From: Augochlora pura
Taxonomy: Eukaryota; Arthropoda; Insecta; Hymenoptera; Halictidae
Direction of reading: 5' to 3'
Length of the DNA: 64,000 bases
Assembly: GCF_028453695.1 (NCBI RefSeq)
Contig: NC_135776.1
Location: forward strand, 3,534,001-3,598,000
Made by a program: the position numbers and the translations under genes. Each line of letters begins with the position of its first letter. Position 1 is the stretch's first letter. Shown in pieces: positions 36,701 through 49,549 of this stretch. The notes beneath the pieces were generated by a model that was not told the DNA's origin, made no database searches, and saw only the letters and a list, made by a program, of their open reading frames with translations.

Positions 36701-39300
36701 GGATAACCCTTTATACTTCAATAAATGCTCCTGGAAATATTTAAAAATATCAGGAACTGCAGAAGAAAATATTTAGCTTGGTATTTCTCAAAAGCGAAAT
36801 ATAAATACAATATTTATATTAATCCAAATATAAATTTCGAAATTCAAACTACGACAGCAATAAAAATTGATTCAAGTTACATTGAACCCCCTCGAGTGCC
36901 ATGAATGCATAAAAATCGTCCGACCACCCCTAATTAGGATTAAAAATAAATAGTATTAAGGACCTATATTTAGATTTCTCATCGTTGCAATTAAATGTGG
37001 CGCTACCAAAATTTCGCCCGGGCGATTCGACCGACAATTGATTTCGAAACCGAGTCAAACACGATTTCCTCGCAGCAACGGCATCGAGTCGGTGCTCGCG
37101 GGCTGCTTTTCCGAGAGTCGGCGCTCCTCCGGTGGCCAGATAATCTAGCTAGAAACTGCCGGTAACTCGACCGGAGGGGAGGCTGGGATCGATCGCTTTA
37201 ATTTGATTATCCCGTCCCGTGACTGCTGTGTGTCCTGGTCCCGGTTCCATGGATCCCTTGTAGCCACCGGCTACATACCATCCCCTCCCCCTCCTCCTCC
37301 ACCTCCTCCACGGTCTTCGTGATCACGATAAGATCGAGGCCGCGTTTTGCCTCTCGTATTACATACTTCGCACGCTTTAGACGGCGCACGCGAAAAGGTG
37401 TGCACGGATCTCGAACAGCTGATCGTAACTCCCCTGCAACAGGGGCTTTTTTATGGAATCGTGGAAATCGTTGATTCCCGCCGCTCGATTGGCACCGCGC
37501 GAAAACGTTATGGTTGTTTCTGTGTGGATGGGGAAATCCGTGGCCTTTTACCTTTTATTGCCCTTTTTGGTTTGGGCCAGCAGTGATTGGTTCGCGTTTC
37601 TTTATTTCTGTTTTATATTGTTTGTAATAGGAAAATGTAATAATGCGATAATTTTTTTTAATGTATAGGGTAGTTTATGGTTTATTTCAGAATACTGTCA
37701 GAGCTGTGAATAATTTTGCAATCCTAGGATTAATTTTTTTGTTATTTATATAAGAGCCAAAAATTGCTGTATTAATAGGTTTTTAATTTCTATTATTTCT
37801 AAGCTAGAAATATACGAATGTGATAGTTTGTTTTAAATATACAGGATATTTGATTTGAAGAAGGCTATCTCTAGTGCTGTGGACAGTTATATAATTTCAA
37901 AATAATTTCTATGCTTTTATTGAGTATTTAAATCAAAACTATATTTTCTATTATTTATGACATAGAAATATACAAACGCTATAGTTTTGACATTCTTTCG
38001 TAAAATATACAGAGTGTCTTATTAGCTAAGGGAAACTACCCCTAGTAAATATAATCACAGAATATCTTTTACACATTTATTTCTATTTAAAGAAGAGCCT
38101 AATTCCCGTGATCTCTATAAATATAATATCGATAAAAATATGGAAGCTACTCGGCGCCAAAAATTCTTCTCAGCAGCGTCAGGTTGGTCTCGTTAGTAGC
38201 TAATATTTGCGCGACAAGGAGTTCGGAAGACGTAAGATCGATCTGCCGCATTTTTCCTCGAAGAATTTGAATACCCCGTTTGATCGGCGCACGGATCGAA
38301 TAAACTGGGGGGGACCCCCGGACAGGTTGATAAATCGACGCTGACTCCCCTTGATCACAGAGAGAGCCGCCGCCGCCGCCATCGTTCCATTCACGACATG
38401 TTTGCAATCGATTCTGTCAATTCGCATACGATCCGCTAATGTAATTGATTTTAGAGGCAACGATATCGTGGATGGTAGCCGTCCCGTATGGGGGGGATGC
38501 GTGTTGACACGCAATGCCCCCGAGTATCGCGTTTAACGGTGCCCGGTGGCGGGCGACGGAGGGGCCAGAGGGTGGAGATCGCGTTACCTTCTCGGATAAA
38601 AGCGAAATCATCCCGCACCGGGTCCACTTTGTTCCGGCCGGCGTCCATTAAGGAATAGGATCGACTTTTTTGCTACTTTCGCGGGGTTTATTAGATCGGG
38701 CCCGGGTACCCGACGAGACGGTAGCATGCTAACTCCTCTCTCCCTACGTGCGGCACGCTCCGAGCCATCGCGTCGCTGAAATTTCGAATAGGGGGACGGG
38801 GGATCGATCGCGATTCAATTTACCCCCCCGGATTTGCCGGATCGACATCAACCACCCACGACGCTCCGAATTAACCGGGACATGATTGTCTACTTTGCTA
38901 TTGGATTAACGGCTTACCAGCGAACGTCTTCGCGCGCCTTGTTGAATTTATCAAAAATGGTCCCTTTACGGAGGTATTCGGGATTTTGTTCTGCGAGGGA
39001 GCGTGTTATGCAATTCTCTCTTTCGATGTTCTTTAAAATATAAATTTGCATAAAGATGGAAGCCTAGTTATCGGTTACGTTCGCGACCGGCTACGTCGGA
39101 CGGAGATCGAAAATATCAATTCCCCGGGCGGCGAACATCCGCGCCGTCGTAAAACGCGGGTAACATCCCCGGGAAATGCCAACGCGTTATTTCTTCGTTA
39201 CAGACGGCGTAAAAGTGTTTGCGGGCGGGGCAGATAGAATCTCGAGGAAATCGGCGGAGCGCCGTCGACCGATTTTTCCCTCCGTGTCGGCTGAGAGAAA

Positions 39301-39301
39301 A

Positions 39302-39332
<31 letters not shown>

Positions 39333-39336
39333 GAGG
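39301..39336. repeat. (GA)n microsatellite
   Basis: AG tract with one GGG interruption inside a CpG-rich island. Confidence 0.9.
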
Positions 39337-41285
39337 AGGCCGCTGCTAGCGCATAACCGCCGTCGGTTGCAAAAATTCATGCCAGCCGATAGATATCCTC
39401 TGTCACGTATTGACGCGCCGCGTTCCACGAAGACGTATCGAGTGCGAAACCTCGAGTGACGCTCGTCGAAAGTTGCGTTCGACGGCGCGCGTGTGGGTGG
39501 ATGTAACGGCGCACGTACAGGGTGTCGACGAAGTATGCCTTTCTTCGGCTTTATTTTATGTATAGGGCGGACGTTTATTTCTCTTTTTCTTATTACTATT
39601 GTTTTTAAGGTTATGTTTATCATTTTCGTTAGTTATCAGAGATTTGTACCAATTATGAATATATTAATTAAATATTTATTGACCAAAGAGGGGACAGTAT
39701 TAGGGTGAAAGTAAATAGGTAAAATGTAGAATTGTGGACAGCGAAGTTGAAGTAGTGGAATTTAAGTAAATAGAAAAATTAAATACAATTAATACATGGC
39801 ATAAATAAAACTGTAGCAATAGTAACTATAATAACAATAATAGCAAAATTTTGTTCTAAAATAATAAGAAGATCAACTGCAATTAATACATCGAATAAAT
39901 TCATCTGACAAAAATCACCCCCGGTAGTCGACACTAAACCTCTAAAAGAAACAAAAATTATAATATTAATAAAATAATAAAATAATAACCACGACATCTA
40001 ACAATATTCAACAGAAACGATTAAATGCCTTATTATCGATTTCTCCTTTCCAACGACTGACTCTATATATTATTTTTCAATTTATTGCATCTTGTTACTT
40101 CGCGCCTTTCTGCAGTTTATGGTCGTCTTTACTCAAGATGGCGGCGTCGACGTCCCCTACGCGAATTCATTAATTTCTTCGTTTGTCCTAGCAACGTCAA
40201 TATCGAACGAGGGATCCGTTGATAACGCGGTTTCATCGACAAGCGACACTGCAGTCAATTACCTAGTTAGAACAGAGAGCACGGGCGCGCGAGTGTCAGC
40301 GGCGACTCTCGGTTACGAAGTCAGGAGGCAGCAACACGTGTTAGCATTGATAGATGGAAACTACCGATTCCCTGACCGCGGTGTGTCATTTACCGATGGG
40401 GCCCCGGTCTATCGACAGCTCTCTTATGGCGTTCCGACGTGTTCTGTTAACGTGGCAGAACATTTGCGAAAACGCGGTCCATTAAGTTCTCACCGTGGAA
40501 AAGTAATCGGGCGGAGAAAGGGCGGCGAATTTCGTCAAAGGGATGCTTTTAACGAATCTATTATTATTTATTATTACGAGGTTTAGTAATATGGTCGAAT
40601 TAATTATTATCGGTTCTCTAGGTTGTGGTGTTGGGTTTCGGAAAATCATTCGATAAGGGATGAATTTTTCAGAGTTTTAAAATTATTATTCGGACGTTGC
40701 GCTCTCTCGATTATATTAAAATATTTCCATGTTACAAAATACGACGAATTAAATCATCAATTTAATTTTAAAATTATCAATTATATTAAAACCAATATAA
40801 ATAAAAAATTTCTACTGTGAGTTATATACCCTCTTCAGAAATATGAATCAACCCTTACAAAAGTTGAATAAAAGCATCCATCTTCTCTCAATAATTGCAA
40901 CAATTAAAAATCAAGGCATCGCTTAAATTTCCAAATATTTCGACTCAGGCTAATTTCTGCCGCATAAAATCTATTAACAACACTCACAAAATCCGATAAA
41001 AATTGCGCAGAACCATGTAGATAGATATAACTTAACAGCAAGGTAAAACTTGATAAATAAGGGTGGAATAATCGCCGCGAATGCCGACATTTTCATCGAG
41101 CGAGAACGTTTCGAAAAAAAATGGCTTCCCTATGGCTATACTTCCTCGACACCCCGTACACGTCACCGCGGGCGAAACGGGCGCTGTCGGCGAGCCGAGG
41201 GTTGGCGTAATGGAATTTGACATTAGAATCGACGCCGGAGGTGTGGAATCGGGGCGGCGGTATACGATGACGCGGCAGCACGGGG

Positions 41286-41287
<2 letters not shown>

Positions 41288-41320
<33 letters not shown>
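41288..41320. repeat. (CT)n microsatellite
   Basis: Uninterrupted CT tract followed at once by ACTGAGAGAG, so a short CT/GA foldback is possible. Confidence 0.9.
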
Positions 41321-41324
<4 letters not shown>

Positions 41325-42166
41325 AGAGAGATGGGCTCCCTCTCTCGCCGGGTTTTCTCGCGATAAACGCTCGTCGCTCGCTCGCTGGAATTTTTCAGGC
41401 GAGCATCCGTGACGCCGGGATTTCTTTTAAACGCGCCGCGCCGTACCCGGAAGTCCTCCTGGCCTCCCTTATTATACGGGACGACGCGATCCTTCCGGCG
41501 AAGATAGCATTCACGGGGGCGACCATAATAAGCTCGTATCGCCGTGGCGCTGTCGCGCGCACCCTCTGACCCCCAGCGCCGAAAATCTTTCACATTCGAC
41601 GCCGCGACGAAATCTAACGTTCGCGTATTTATGGGGGGAAACTCCGCGTCGATCTTTTCACGGGGGAATCGAGCGGAAATTTTATCGCGGTTATCGAAGA
41701 CGGGGTTTTTTGTAACTATTAGGTGCACTGGGTGACTCGCATCGCGGTCGAGGTATGGAATAAATTGGAAATAAATATTTTTGAAATATTTGCGAAATAA
41801 TAAAACCATATTAATTTATCGAAAATATTAAAAGATCAGTTTTCAAATTTCTAGGAATAATTTTCGTCCATTCTGCGCCCTTTAAAACGCTCTAAATAAA
41901 AGTCCTAATTAATTAAACAACATTAAAGGCTTTAATATTGTATATCTCTTTATAACAGCACAAGAATTTAATTATTAATTCCTGATAACTATAATAATAT
42001 ACAAAACCATAGTCTACGATGTTAGCCTTATATATTTTAAAGCGACGATATTAAATAATAATAAATAAATATCGTACCGCATTGTAGAACAATAGAACGC
42101 GCAGTTTTTTCCCCGGTGGTTAAGGAGAATAAAACGAGAATAACGGTAGAATTTTTGTCTTCGCAG

Positions 42167-42386
42167 ATCATCCGAACGTTAAGTGCTACTTCGGTCATGG
42201 TGGTCTCCTGGGGCTGTCGGAGGGCGTTCATAGCGGAGTACCGATGGTATTGATGCCATTGTTCGGGGATCAGCATCTGAATGCTATGGCGGCTCAAGCC
42301 AGGGGTGTCGCTGTAGTCGTAGAATTCACTGAATTGACCGAGGAGACCCTGAGACACGCTTTGGACGAAGTCTTCAATAATACCAG
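42167..42386 (+). CDS. UGT shared exon with the signature motif
   Basis: 220-bp internal exon. It is preceded by TTTTTGTCTTCGCAG and followed by GTACGC. Joined to a first exon it reads DILNHPNVKCYFGHGG, then LSEGVHSGVPMVLMPLFGDQ and HLNAMAAQARGVA, ending EVFNNT plus two bases (phase 2). This is the PROSITE-type UGT signature. The HGG turn and the GDQ residues contact the UDP-sugar. The 220-bp length equals, from memory, the signature exon (exon 4) of vertebrate UGT1/UGT2 genes. It follows first exon D by 11.4 kb and precedes a 20-bp minisatellite. It carries no stop or frameshift. A further exon with the rest of the C-terminus, the transmembrane helix and a lysine-rich tail must follow; I could not find it in the window. 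Confidence 0.94.
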
Positions 42387-42572
42387 GTACGCTTTCTTTA
42401 CTCCGTTCTTTAGAAATGCTAATATTATTCAGAACCTCCGCGATATTATTATTATTGTTAGAATATATAGAAATCGAGAATAAAATATTTAGTTCTCGAA
42501 AAAAGGGGTGTTTTTAATAATTAGTCGCTTTTATTCTTTCATTCTTTTTCATGATGAAAATTATATTATTCT

Positions 42573-43158
42573 TTATTATTTCTATTTGTTTATAGCTATT
42601 TTGATTTGTTCATAATTGTTTCTATCTGTTCATGATTATTTCTCTTTGTTCACAATTATTTTTATCTGTTCGTTGTTATTTCTTTCTGTCATAGTTTTCT
42701 TGGATAGGGGATGTTTCATTATTTTTACTTGTTTAAAATTATTTCTACTTGTTCATAATTGTCTAAATCTGTTCATAATTATTTTTATGTCTTTACAATT
42801 ATTTTTATCTATTTATGACTATTTTCGTTCTTCTATCATTAATCTCGTCTCTTTATAGTTATATTTATTCGTCTATAACTATTTCAATCACTTTAAAATT
42901 ATTTTCATTCGCCTATAACTATTTCCACCCCATTAAAATTATTTCTATTCGTCTACGACTATTTCCACCACTTTATAATTACATTTACACGTCTACACCT
43001 ATTTTCATCCCTTAATAATTATATTTACACGTCCACACCGATTTCCACCCCTTCACAATCATTTCCATTCTCCTCCGTCTATTTCCGTCTCTTCACAATA
43101 ATTTCCGTTCGCCTATACTCCGAGCCGTTCATAATTATTTCCCTTCATCCACAATAAT
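42573..43158. repeat. Degenerate 20-bp minisatellite with 40-bp higher-order period
   Basis: About 29 units of a 20-bp theme such as TGTTCATAATTATTTCTATC. In the right half units alternate between a CTTTATAATTATTT type and a GTCTATAACTATTTCCACC type, giving a 40-bp period. It starts about 190 bp after the shared UGT exon. Hydrophobic open frames in it (42616-42858, 42815-43015) are products of the repeat. Confidence 0.88.
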
Positions 43159-43159
43159 C

Positions 43160-45300
43160 CCTCGTAAGGTAAAATACGGCGGCTAAGTCTGTAGGTGCAT
43201 TTTCGGCGCGCCAAGTGAAAAGAAAATAATTTTGGCCTTGCTAAATCCCGGGGAAACAGCTCGGCGTCGCACTCCCCCCACTCCCCACCCTCCCCCCGTG
43301 AAACTTCGCGTGCTACGCGAAAGAAAACGAGCGCGCGGGGCAACAAGAACGAGAAAAAGAGGGGGGGAGAGAGAGAGAAAACGCCGTGGAAAACGGATGG
43401 GGCAAGGGGTGAACCGCGGCGAAAAAAGGAGAATCGTATAATCTGCCCGGATATTCGGTCCGTTGAATATCTCACGAGCTGTCCGGACGCTCGGATACCC
43501 GGGAAGTGCATCATCGTTGCTGCACAGTGTCGGCCCCGTTAATCCGTAACGCGGCTCACCGGGGTTTTTTTTTTTTTTTACCCCCAACCCCTTTCTACCG
43601 CGTCCCGATAGCCGTACCCGCGTTCCCATAGTTTCCACGGACCGTGTTCATAGTTCTTGAAAAGTTCTGCCCCTTTGCATCCGTAGTTCTACCTTCGCCG
43701 AGAACGTCTTATTTTTTTATGGTTGATCTGGAGGGCATCCTTAACCCTTTCGTCGATAACCGGGCGCCATTTTGCACGGTTCAAATTGGAGTTCATTTAG
43801 AGTTTTGTTTGGAGTTAATTCTTCTTCTGCTGACTTTTAGTTAATATTATTCGTTTATTCTTGTTAATCTCTGTTAATGCTTTATAGTCGAAGTTCCTGC
43901 AGTATTCCTACATTACAAAATTTATCTCCAAAATAAATAAGCGTAGCTAAGTGGTTGACTAACCACTTCCACACGATACCATAAACTATTTTACAACATT
44001 AACACTTTATCTACCGTAAAAATTTTCGTTTCTATTTTGATTTTATTTTATATTATTAACCGCGAAAGATATTTATATTTAAAAAGTTATATAATAATAT
44101 TGAAGCTTGTAGTACAATCTACCACGTTTATCTCAATAATAGATAAAAAATTAAGGGTTACCATGGCAAGCGATCGGTGGAAAAAAGCCGATTTACAGGC
44201 TACCGGTCGATAAAGTGTTAACAAATAACTTTCCCCCAAGTCTCCTCCGCCGTTTTCCTTAATGGCGGACACTTCGCACCCGGTGGCCCATTTTTTCCCG
44301 TCTCTCGCCGAGAAGCGGGTGCTAAATTCGAGGCACGAATCGCGGGAAGAGCGGACGTGTTCGCCGTCCCCCGGTCCATCGACGAATAGGAAGAAGCCGT
44401 GGCGGCGTCGCAACGCCGTGCGACCGCCGCTATAGTCTGTTCCGGCTCGCAGTGGACCGGTCGCATGGGAAATTTCACGGCCGCTAAATGTTTCACGGTA
44501 CGAATCAACGCCGCGGACCGATGACGACCGTGGAGAGCGCCCGGCCGGCCGAAATTAAATTCTACATTATTCAATGCGGCCCCCGCTGGATAACTTGTTA
44601 ACCGCACGGCGGCCGTCCGCGCGATCCGCACCCGGCGGCGCTCGTTCCTACCCCCTACCCGCAAACCTTTCTGTTTACGCAACGAGCGGGATCCGCCTCT
44701 CGCGAGCCGTGATAATTGCCCGACGCGACCATGAATATTGCAAGGCGTCGCGTCGCGTCGCGGAACGACGAGACCACCCGGCCTTTCTGCGAAGGCCGGA
44801 CCGCCGCCTTTTTTCGAAACGTTTCCAGGCTTTTCGATGGTTCTGAAACGACCCGGCTGCGGACAGAAGGGGGTTAGGGGTCGTTCAACCCCCGCAGACG
44901 TCGCGAATGATGCCGGTGGCCCGCTTTTCTTTGCCTTGCCATGGAGTTTCTAGGGTTTTGTTTTACAAGCGACATGGAAATTGTTAGCGACGATGGAGTG
45001 ATATGGAAGCTTGGTGGATGGGTTGCTCTTTTTGCAATTATTTTTGTGAATTGAATGGGGTGGTACTTTTTTGGTTTATTTGCGATCCTTTTGGGGGTTG
45101 TTTGAACTATTTTAGAAATTATTTGGTTTTTAAAGGGGTGATCTATTTTTAGGGGATGATATATTTTTGGGGGATGATATCTGTATAGTTAGGTTTATCA
45201 TGGTTCCATTTTTTATTGAAATATGAATATTAGCTTCTTTTTCCTACTGGATTATTATTATTAATATTATATATGCCGTGCTTGAGAATATTATAGCGAA
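43160..45300. other. Non-coding DNA with CpG islands
   Basis: CpG-rich 43180-43720 and 44220-44950, AT-rich between and after. Open frames occur on both strands with low-complexity Arg/Pro/Ser translations. No UGT C-terminal exon was found. Confidence 0.4.
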
Positions 45301-45302
45301 AA

Positions 45303-46026
45303 TAAATGAGGAAAAGGGGGTTGACTTTGGCCGACGATAATTGTGCGAAAAATTATTGTAGAATGATGATTCTTCCTTTAAATTAAAGCTTGAAATCTCT
45401 ACTTTAAGACACTATTTTTCAATTTTAATCTCAGTACAATCTTGTCATTGCACCCTTTAAATACGAAGCCATGTTTATTATACTGAGAATTGTCAACTTC
45501 CACGACTTGCAGGAACTCAGAAAAATTTTTCTCGAAGATGCTGTTTCCATAGAAATCAAGTTCGATCTTTTACCTTTAATTTAAAAAAAGTACGACCTTG
45601 CTACGATTTTTTCTCGCAAAGTTACAGCACTTTGAATTGACCCTTGCATTTTGACCATATACTCCCAAAACAGGTCACTATGAAGGATCTCTTCAAAGTG
45701 CTGTAACTTTGCGAGAAAAAATCGCAGCGAGGTCGCTCTTTTTTTAAATTAAAGGTAAAAGACCGAACTTGATTTATATAACAACGGCATCTTCGAGAAA
45801 AATTTTATCAAGTCCATGCACTTCGTCAAACTTACCAATTTTCAGGGCGACAAACACAGTCTCACATTCAACTAATTCTTCTATCAAAATTGCATCAAAA
45901 TTAAAATAAAAAAATACTATCTCAAAGCACAAATTTCAAGCTTTAATTTAAAAAAAGAGTTATTCTCCCACGATGATGTTTCACAGAGTAATCATCGCCC
46001 AAAGTTGGTCTCTTCTCCCCATCATT
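45303..46026. mobile_element. Foldback element: ~354-bp inverted repeat with ~16-bp spacer
   Basis: The left arm 45303-45656 pairs with the right arm 45673-46026. Pairing is strongest in the inner 140 bp (GATTTTTTCTCGCAAAGTTA followed by CAGCACTTTGAA against its complement; TTTTTCTCGAAGATGC; CTTTTACCTTTAATTTAAA). It is weaker but continuous outwards through TTTAAATTAAAGCTTGAAAT to the GACTTTGG/CCAAAGT ends. No coding frame is present. It could be a foldback/MITE-type transposon or a source of long hairpin RNA. Confidence 0.75.
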
Positions 46027-46029
46027 CGT

Positions 46030-49029
46030 CCCTCCACAATTCCCTCTCACGGCGCATACTTGATATTAATCTGACTATAGCAAACACAAAAGCGTCGACG
46101 TCTTAAAGCCAACGCACGCTCTTCGTTCCTCGGAACAATCGCGGCAATATTCTCTTCAGCGTCCGCCACGCGAATGCCGTTGGATCCTACACGAAGGATC
46201 GATGTCGGCGCGTTCTATCTCGTCGTGTGTCCCGGGTCTCCCTGGTATCGTGACCATCGTCCGACCAGCGGGGCCCGATTGCGCTTATCCGCGACGACTT
46301 TCTTACCGCGGCAAGAACTCCGCCGCCGCCGTAAATCAACGGGAAGTGGTGATTACGAGGTGCAGCGCGGCTTGTAGCGCGCGCGGACGCTGTTTCCAAA
46401 TCGTTCGTTAATTTTATATTAGCCGTGCATGAGACGCCGCGTTTAACAATTGCAACGGATCACGCGACCTGCGCCGCCGCTGCCGCCGGCTCGCACGTTT
46501 TAACGCCGCGTCTGGCATTTCATCGTGTCGTTAGCCGTGCAATTCGTTCCACGCGCGCGGACCACCCTCCATCTACCTACCACCCTTTCTCGTACCTCGA
46601 TCGGCCGCGACTCGAAAGCGTCGCTTGATCGCCGGATAAATCTTCGTACTGGTGATATAAAGCGCGCTCCGGACTTCCGTGCCACTTTATTTAAATCACC
46701 GACGACCATTTCGGAGAACGTTCGATCAAAATCCTCTGTCGAATGAATCGACCGAATCTGGATCTTTGTCGACTACTTTATTTAGTTAGTCGGTCTTTCG
46801 TTTAATCAATATGTATTTTTATTTATTGATAGATTGGGGTGCTTATTGAAGAATTATTAGGGTAGGTAGATAGATATATATATAGTTGATAGATAGATAG
46901 TTGTAGAATTATAAGATAGGAAAGATAGAGGTTAGGTCTATGGCTTGATACAGAGTTTAGTAAAAGAGAAATTAAGTATGGTAATTCCGTGCATTAATGT
47001 GACAGTAGATATTCATTATTAATCATAATATAAATAATTAAATTTTTCATACAAATTTATCATTTCGTCATCTAATACAATACTAAATTAAAGAGAAGAA
47101 TGCTCGACTAAAAGAACTGATTGAATCCTTGGAACTGATTGAAACATAACCCTACACCACCATAAGCTCTCACATTATCACATAATTTCTCAAATATTAT
47201 ACACCTTCCCACAACGAATAAAATAAATAAAACAGTTAAAGGAAACAATATTTAACATCAACGCTATAAAAATATAAAAATGTCACTAAATGTAACTACC
47301 CTACACTAACACCAGTCTCTCTAAGCGCTCGTTAAAAAATTAAAAAATAATCTCGCCACCTCTTGCAAACAAAAAATAAAAATTCAAGGCCTGTTGCAAT
47401 ATATCCAACGCTAATTTATAAACAAATTCGTCGGCAATATAAAGCGGCTTTTAATAACCGATGCAGAGCGCGTCGCGCGCCGTTCTGGTGGTGGAAAAAA
47501 GTGATCGATTCGACCGCGTAACGAGACGTCGTCGTAGGTCGGCAACGATCGCGGGCATTCCGCGATGGAAATTGCGGAACGTGCGCGACGGAGACCTTTG
47601 GCCATCGGTAGCGTAAACGTGGCGCGTGACGTAGGGTGATCGCGTAGACGGGGACGGAGCCCGTGGGCCGTCGTTGCCCGATTATCTCGGCGCCTATATT
47701 TCGATCACGTAACCCCACGGCGCATGCAAATCGCGATCGTCCAATTACGCGCGTACGAATCTATTTATTAATTAATATTCAAGGCGTTACGTAACACGGC
47801 CCCCGTCACGGGTGGGGGGCATAGAGGGGGTCGGACACAATCGCACCTGCGACACGCGGCGCACACCCCCGCGTACACCCCCCCCCCCCCCCCCGGCCGC
47901 CGGAGCCCCCGTGCCACCCTGTCGAAGATCCAAGGCGTACTCGTAAATCCCGGCCTGTCGTAATTACCCGGGAACCGAGCCACGTCGAACGCGAACTTGC
48001 CAACGCTTTCGCGCGTCGTTTTGATTTATTAAGCAGCTTTCATCGCTCCGCGCGAGTGACTCGCGCGCGCGCGACTCGTAATTAAATCGGCCCCTAAATC
48101 ATAGGCGCTGAAAGTAACGAGGAGGCTTCTATCCCGGGGGACGCGCGATGCTTTATTTATTTATTTGTTCATATTCAAATATCCTTCACTTGTTAATAGA
48201 ATCGAAGTGCAATTTAAACGAGCAGAATAAAATAAAACAAAAATAAAATGAAACAAAAATAAAATACCAAAACTAAATACCGAATCAATTCTACTAAAAA
48301 TACTGCATCAACTCTACTAAAAATACCTAACCCTTCGGCCCCCTAGCTCCAAGGGTGGCTCCCCATAAACTAGACTTTCCTATAGCAGTTCGTCGCAGAC
48401 TGCGTCTTCCCTTGATCGCTGTAAACTCCAAAATTTCTATCGAATTCCCATCGCCTCGAGATCATCTCGAAAGCGCGGCACTCGATCGGCAATTAGAAAC
48501 TATCCGAACCCTCCTCTCGCGAGGGTATTACGTTGTCGTTGCGTGTCGTAACACGATAGTATCCCCCGCTTGAAGACACATCGCTGGCAATAAACTGTTC
48601 TCGATCACGAGTTTCCCCAGTCGGAGTCAAACGCGTCGGGTCGTCCGTTCCCGGGCCATGAAGCTTCACCTTCCGTTGGCCCGGGCCGATCTTAAAATCG
48701 CCATAACCGAAGTTATATCATTGGCTGTGTCTATGTGTGTGTGTGTGGTTCACGACTCCACGAATTAGGGGGATGGAAGAGGCGGCTCGTGCCGTCTGAC
48801 GCGGAGCAGAATCCTCCACCCCACGATTCCTTGGACACGCTCCAGAGTCCCGCGGCCGACGACGACGAAAGTGGTCATTCCATTCTCAAGATCTTTCCTC
48901 ATCATTGCACCCGTACGCCGGATTCTTGACGATCCTATGGCCGGGTTCTTTCCCTATTATATGGGGAAACTGCTAGACTCGCGTAAAATGAAAATCTGCG
49001 TTAATTGGGACGGATTAGAGATGCGTGGA
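46030..49029. other. Non-coding DNA with CpG islands
   Basis: CpG-rich 46080-46740, 47430-48150 and 48350-49029, AT-rich between. It includes a 17-base poly-C (47878-47894), a CGCGCG run near 48062-48072 and a TGTGTG run near 48733-48750. No exon recognised. Confidence 0.4.
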
Positions 49030-49129
49030 NNNNNNNNNNNNNNNNNNNNNNNNNNNNNNNNNNNNNNNNNNNNNNNNNNNNNNNNNNNNNNNNNNNNNNN
49101 NNNNNNNNNNNNNNNNNNNNNNNNNNNNN
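49030..49129. other. Assembly gap (100 N)
   Basis: Exactly 100 N, the conventional size for a gap of unknown length. It interrupts a GC-rich segment downstream of the shared UGT exon and could hide real sequence. Confidence 0.99.
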
Positions 49130-49437
49130 GCGTAACGGGGCACCGCGAATGCAACGGCAACACGCTTCATCCACCGGTTTTTAATGAATATGTTAAACGA
49201 GCTGAAATACTGCGCACAGATCGTTATTATATTTAGTTAGGTAGGGTTTCACTGGCCGCGAGGGAGGGGGGAGAAAAAAGGAAGAGGCGAACGGGTTGTA
49301 ACGCGATACTGCGGATGTTTTATGCTACATGCGCGCGACCGTGCCGGATAAATCATCGGCCTGTTTTTCGTATTGAAAGGGCGCTGTTGCGCTGTGATTG
49401 ACCCCTTTGCTCTACGATGTTGTGTGTGAAATTGTCG

Positions 49438-49545
49438 ATTACGCATAAAATTATACATTGTGTATAAAATTATACATTGTGTATAAAATTGTACATTACG
49501 TATAAAATTGTTCATTACGTATAAAAATGTACATTAAATATAAAA
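49438..49545. repeat. 20-bp minisatellite, about 5 units
   Basis: Successive variants of TATAAAATTRTACATTRYGT with the same 20-bp period seen at 42573-43158, though a different sequence. Confidence 0.8.
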
Positions 49546-49549
49546 ATTT

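Larger units (their letters stand above)
30756..42166. other. 11.4-kb interval between first exon D and shared exon
   Basis: Presumed intron for copy D and part of the introns for A-C. It alternates AT-rich DNA with CpG-rich islands (32.9-33.7, 34.5-35.15, 37.0-37.6, 38.2-39.5 and 41.1-41.7 kb). I searched for further UGT first exons (signal peptide plus GHPGxSHF, VEIGGLH, WLPQ) and saw none. Open frames in the islands occur on both strands and lack motifs. A plus-strand frame at 40119-40586 (155 codons) is unassigned. Confidence 0.5.
21006..42386 (+). other. UGT locus: four alternative first exons and one shared exon
   Basis: Four homologous first exons (21006-22098, 22622-23735, 25502-27080, 29642-30755) all point right. 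Each stops after the sequence for DI(L/M) plus one base, before GTGAGT. No exon encoding the next part follows A, B or C. One 220-bp exon at 42167-42386 begins in the matching phase and restores DILNHPNVK with L-ending copies (DIMNHPNVK with M-ending ones). This equals the variable-first-exon design of the vertebrate UGT1A locus. Sharing is inferred from there being one acceptor for four intact donors; transcripts would settle it. The last exon(s), with transmembrane helix and cytosolic tail, were not found up to 64000. Confidence 0.8.

Noticed and set aside
40119..40586. 155-codon plus-strand frame inside the UGT interval
   Set aside because: It has an ATG and modest GC content, but no recognisable domain, signal peptide or splice sites. 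I could not support it as a gene, though it deserves a transcript check.
41093..41809. 238-codon minus-strand frame and overlapping 162-codon plus-strand frame
   Set aside because: Both run through a CT microsatellite in a CpG-rich island, overlap in antisense and show no family motif or splice context.
42616..43015. Hydrophobic frames resembling membrane segments, considered as the UGT C-terminal exon
   Set aside because: They are translations of the 20-bp minisatellite, have no UGT C-terminal motifs, and lack a phase-2 acceptor.
42573..43158. Evenly spaced repeats resembling a CRISPR array
   Set aside because: There are no constant repeats with unique spacers; it is a decayed eukaryotic minisatellite in an insect genome.
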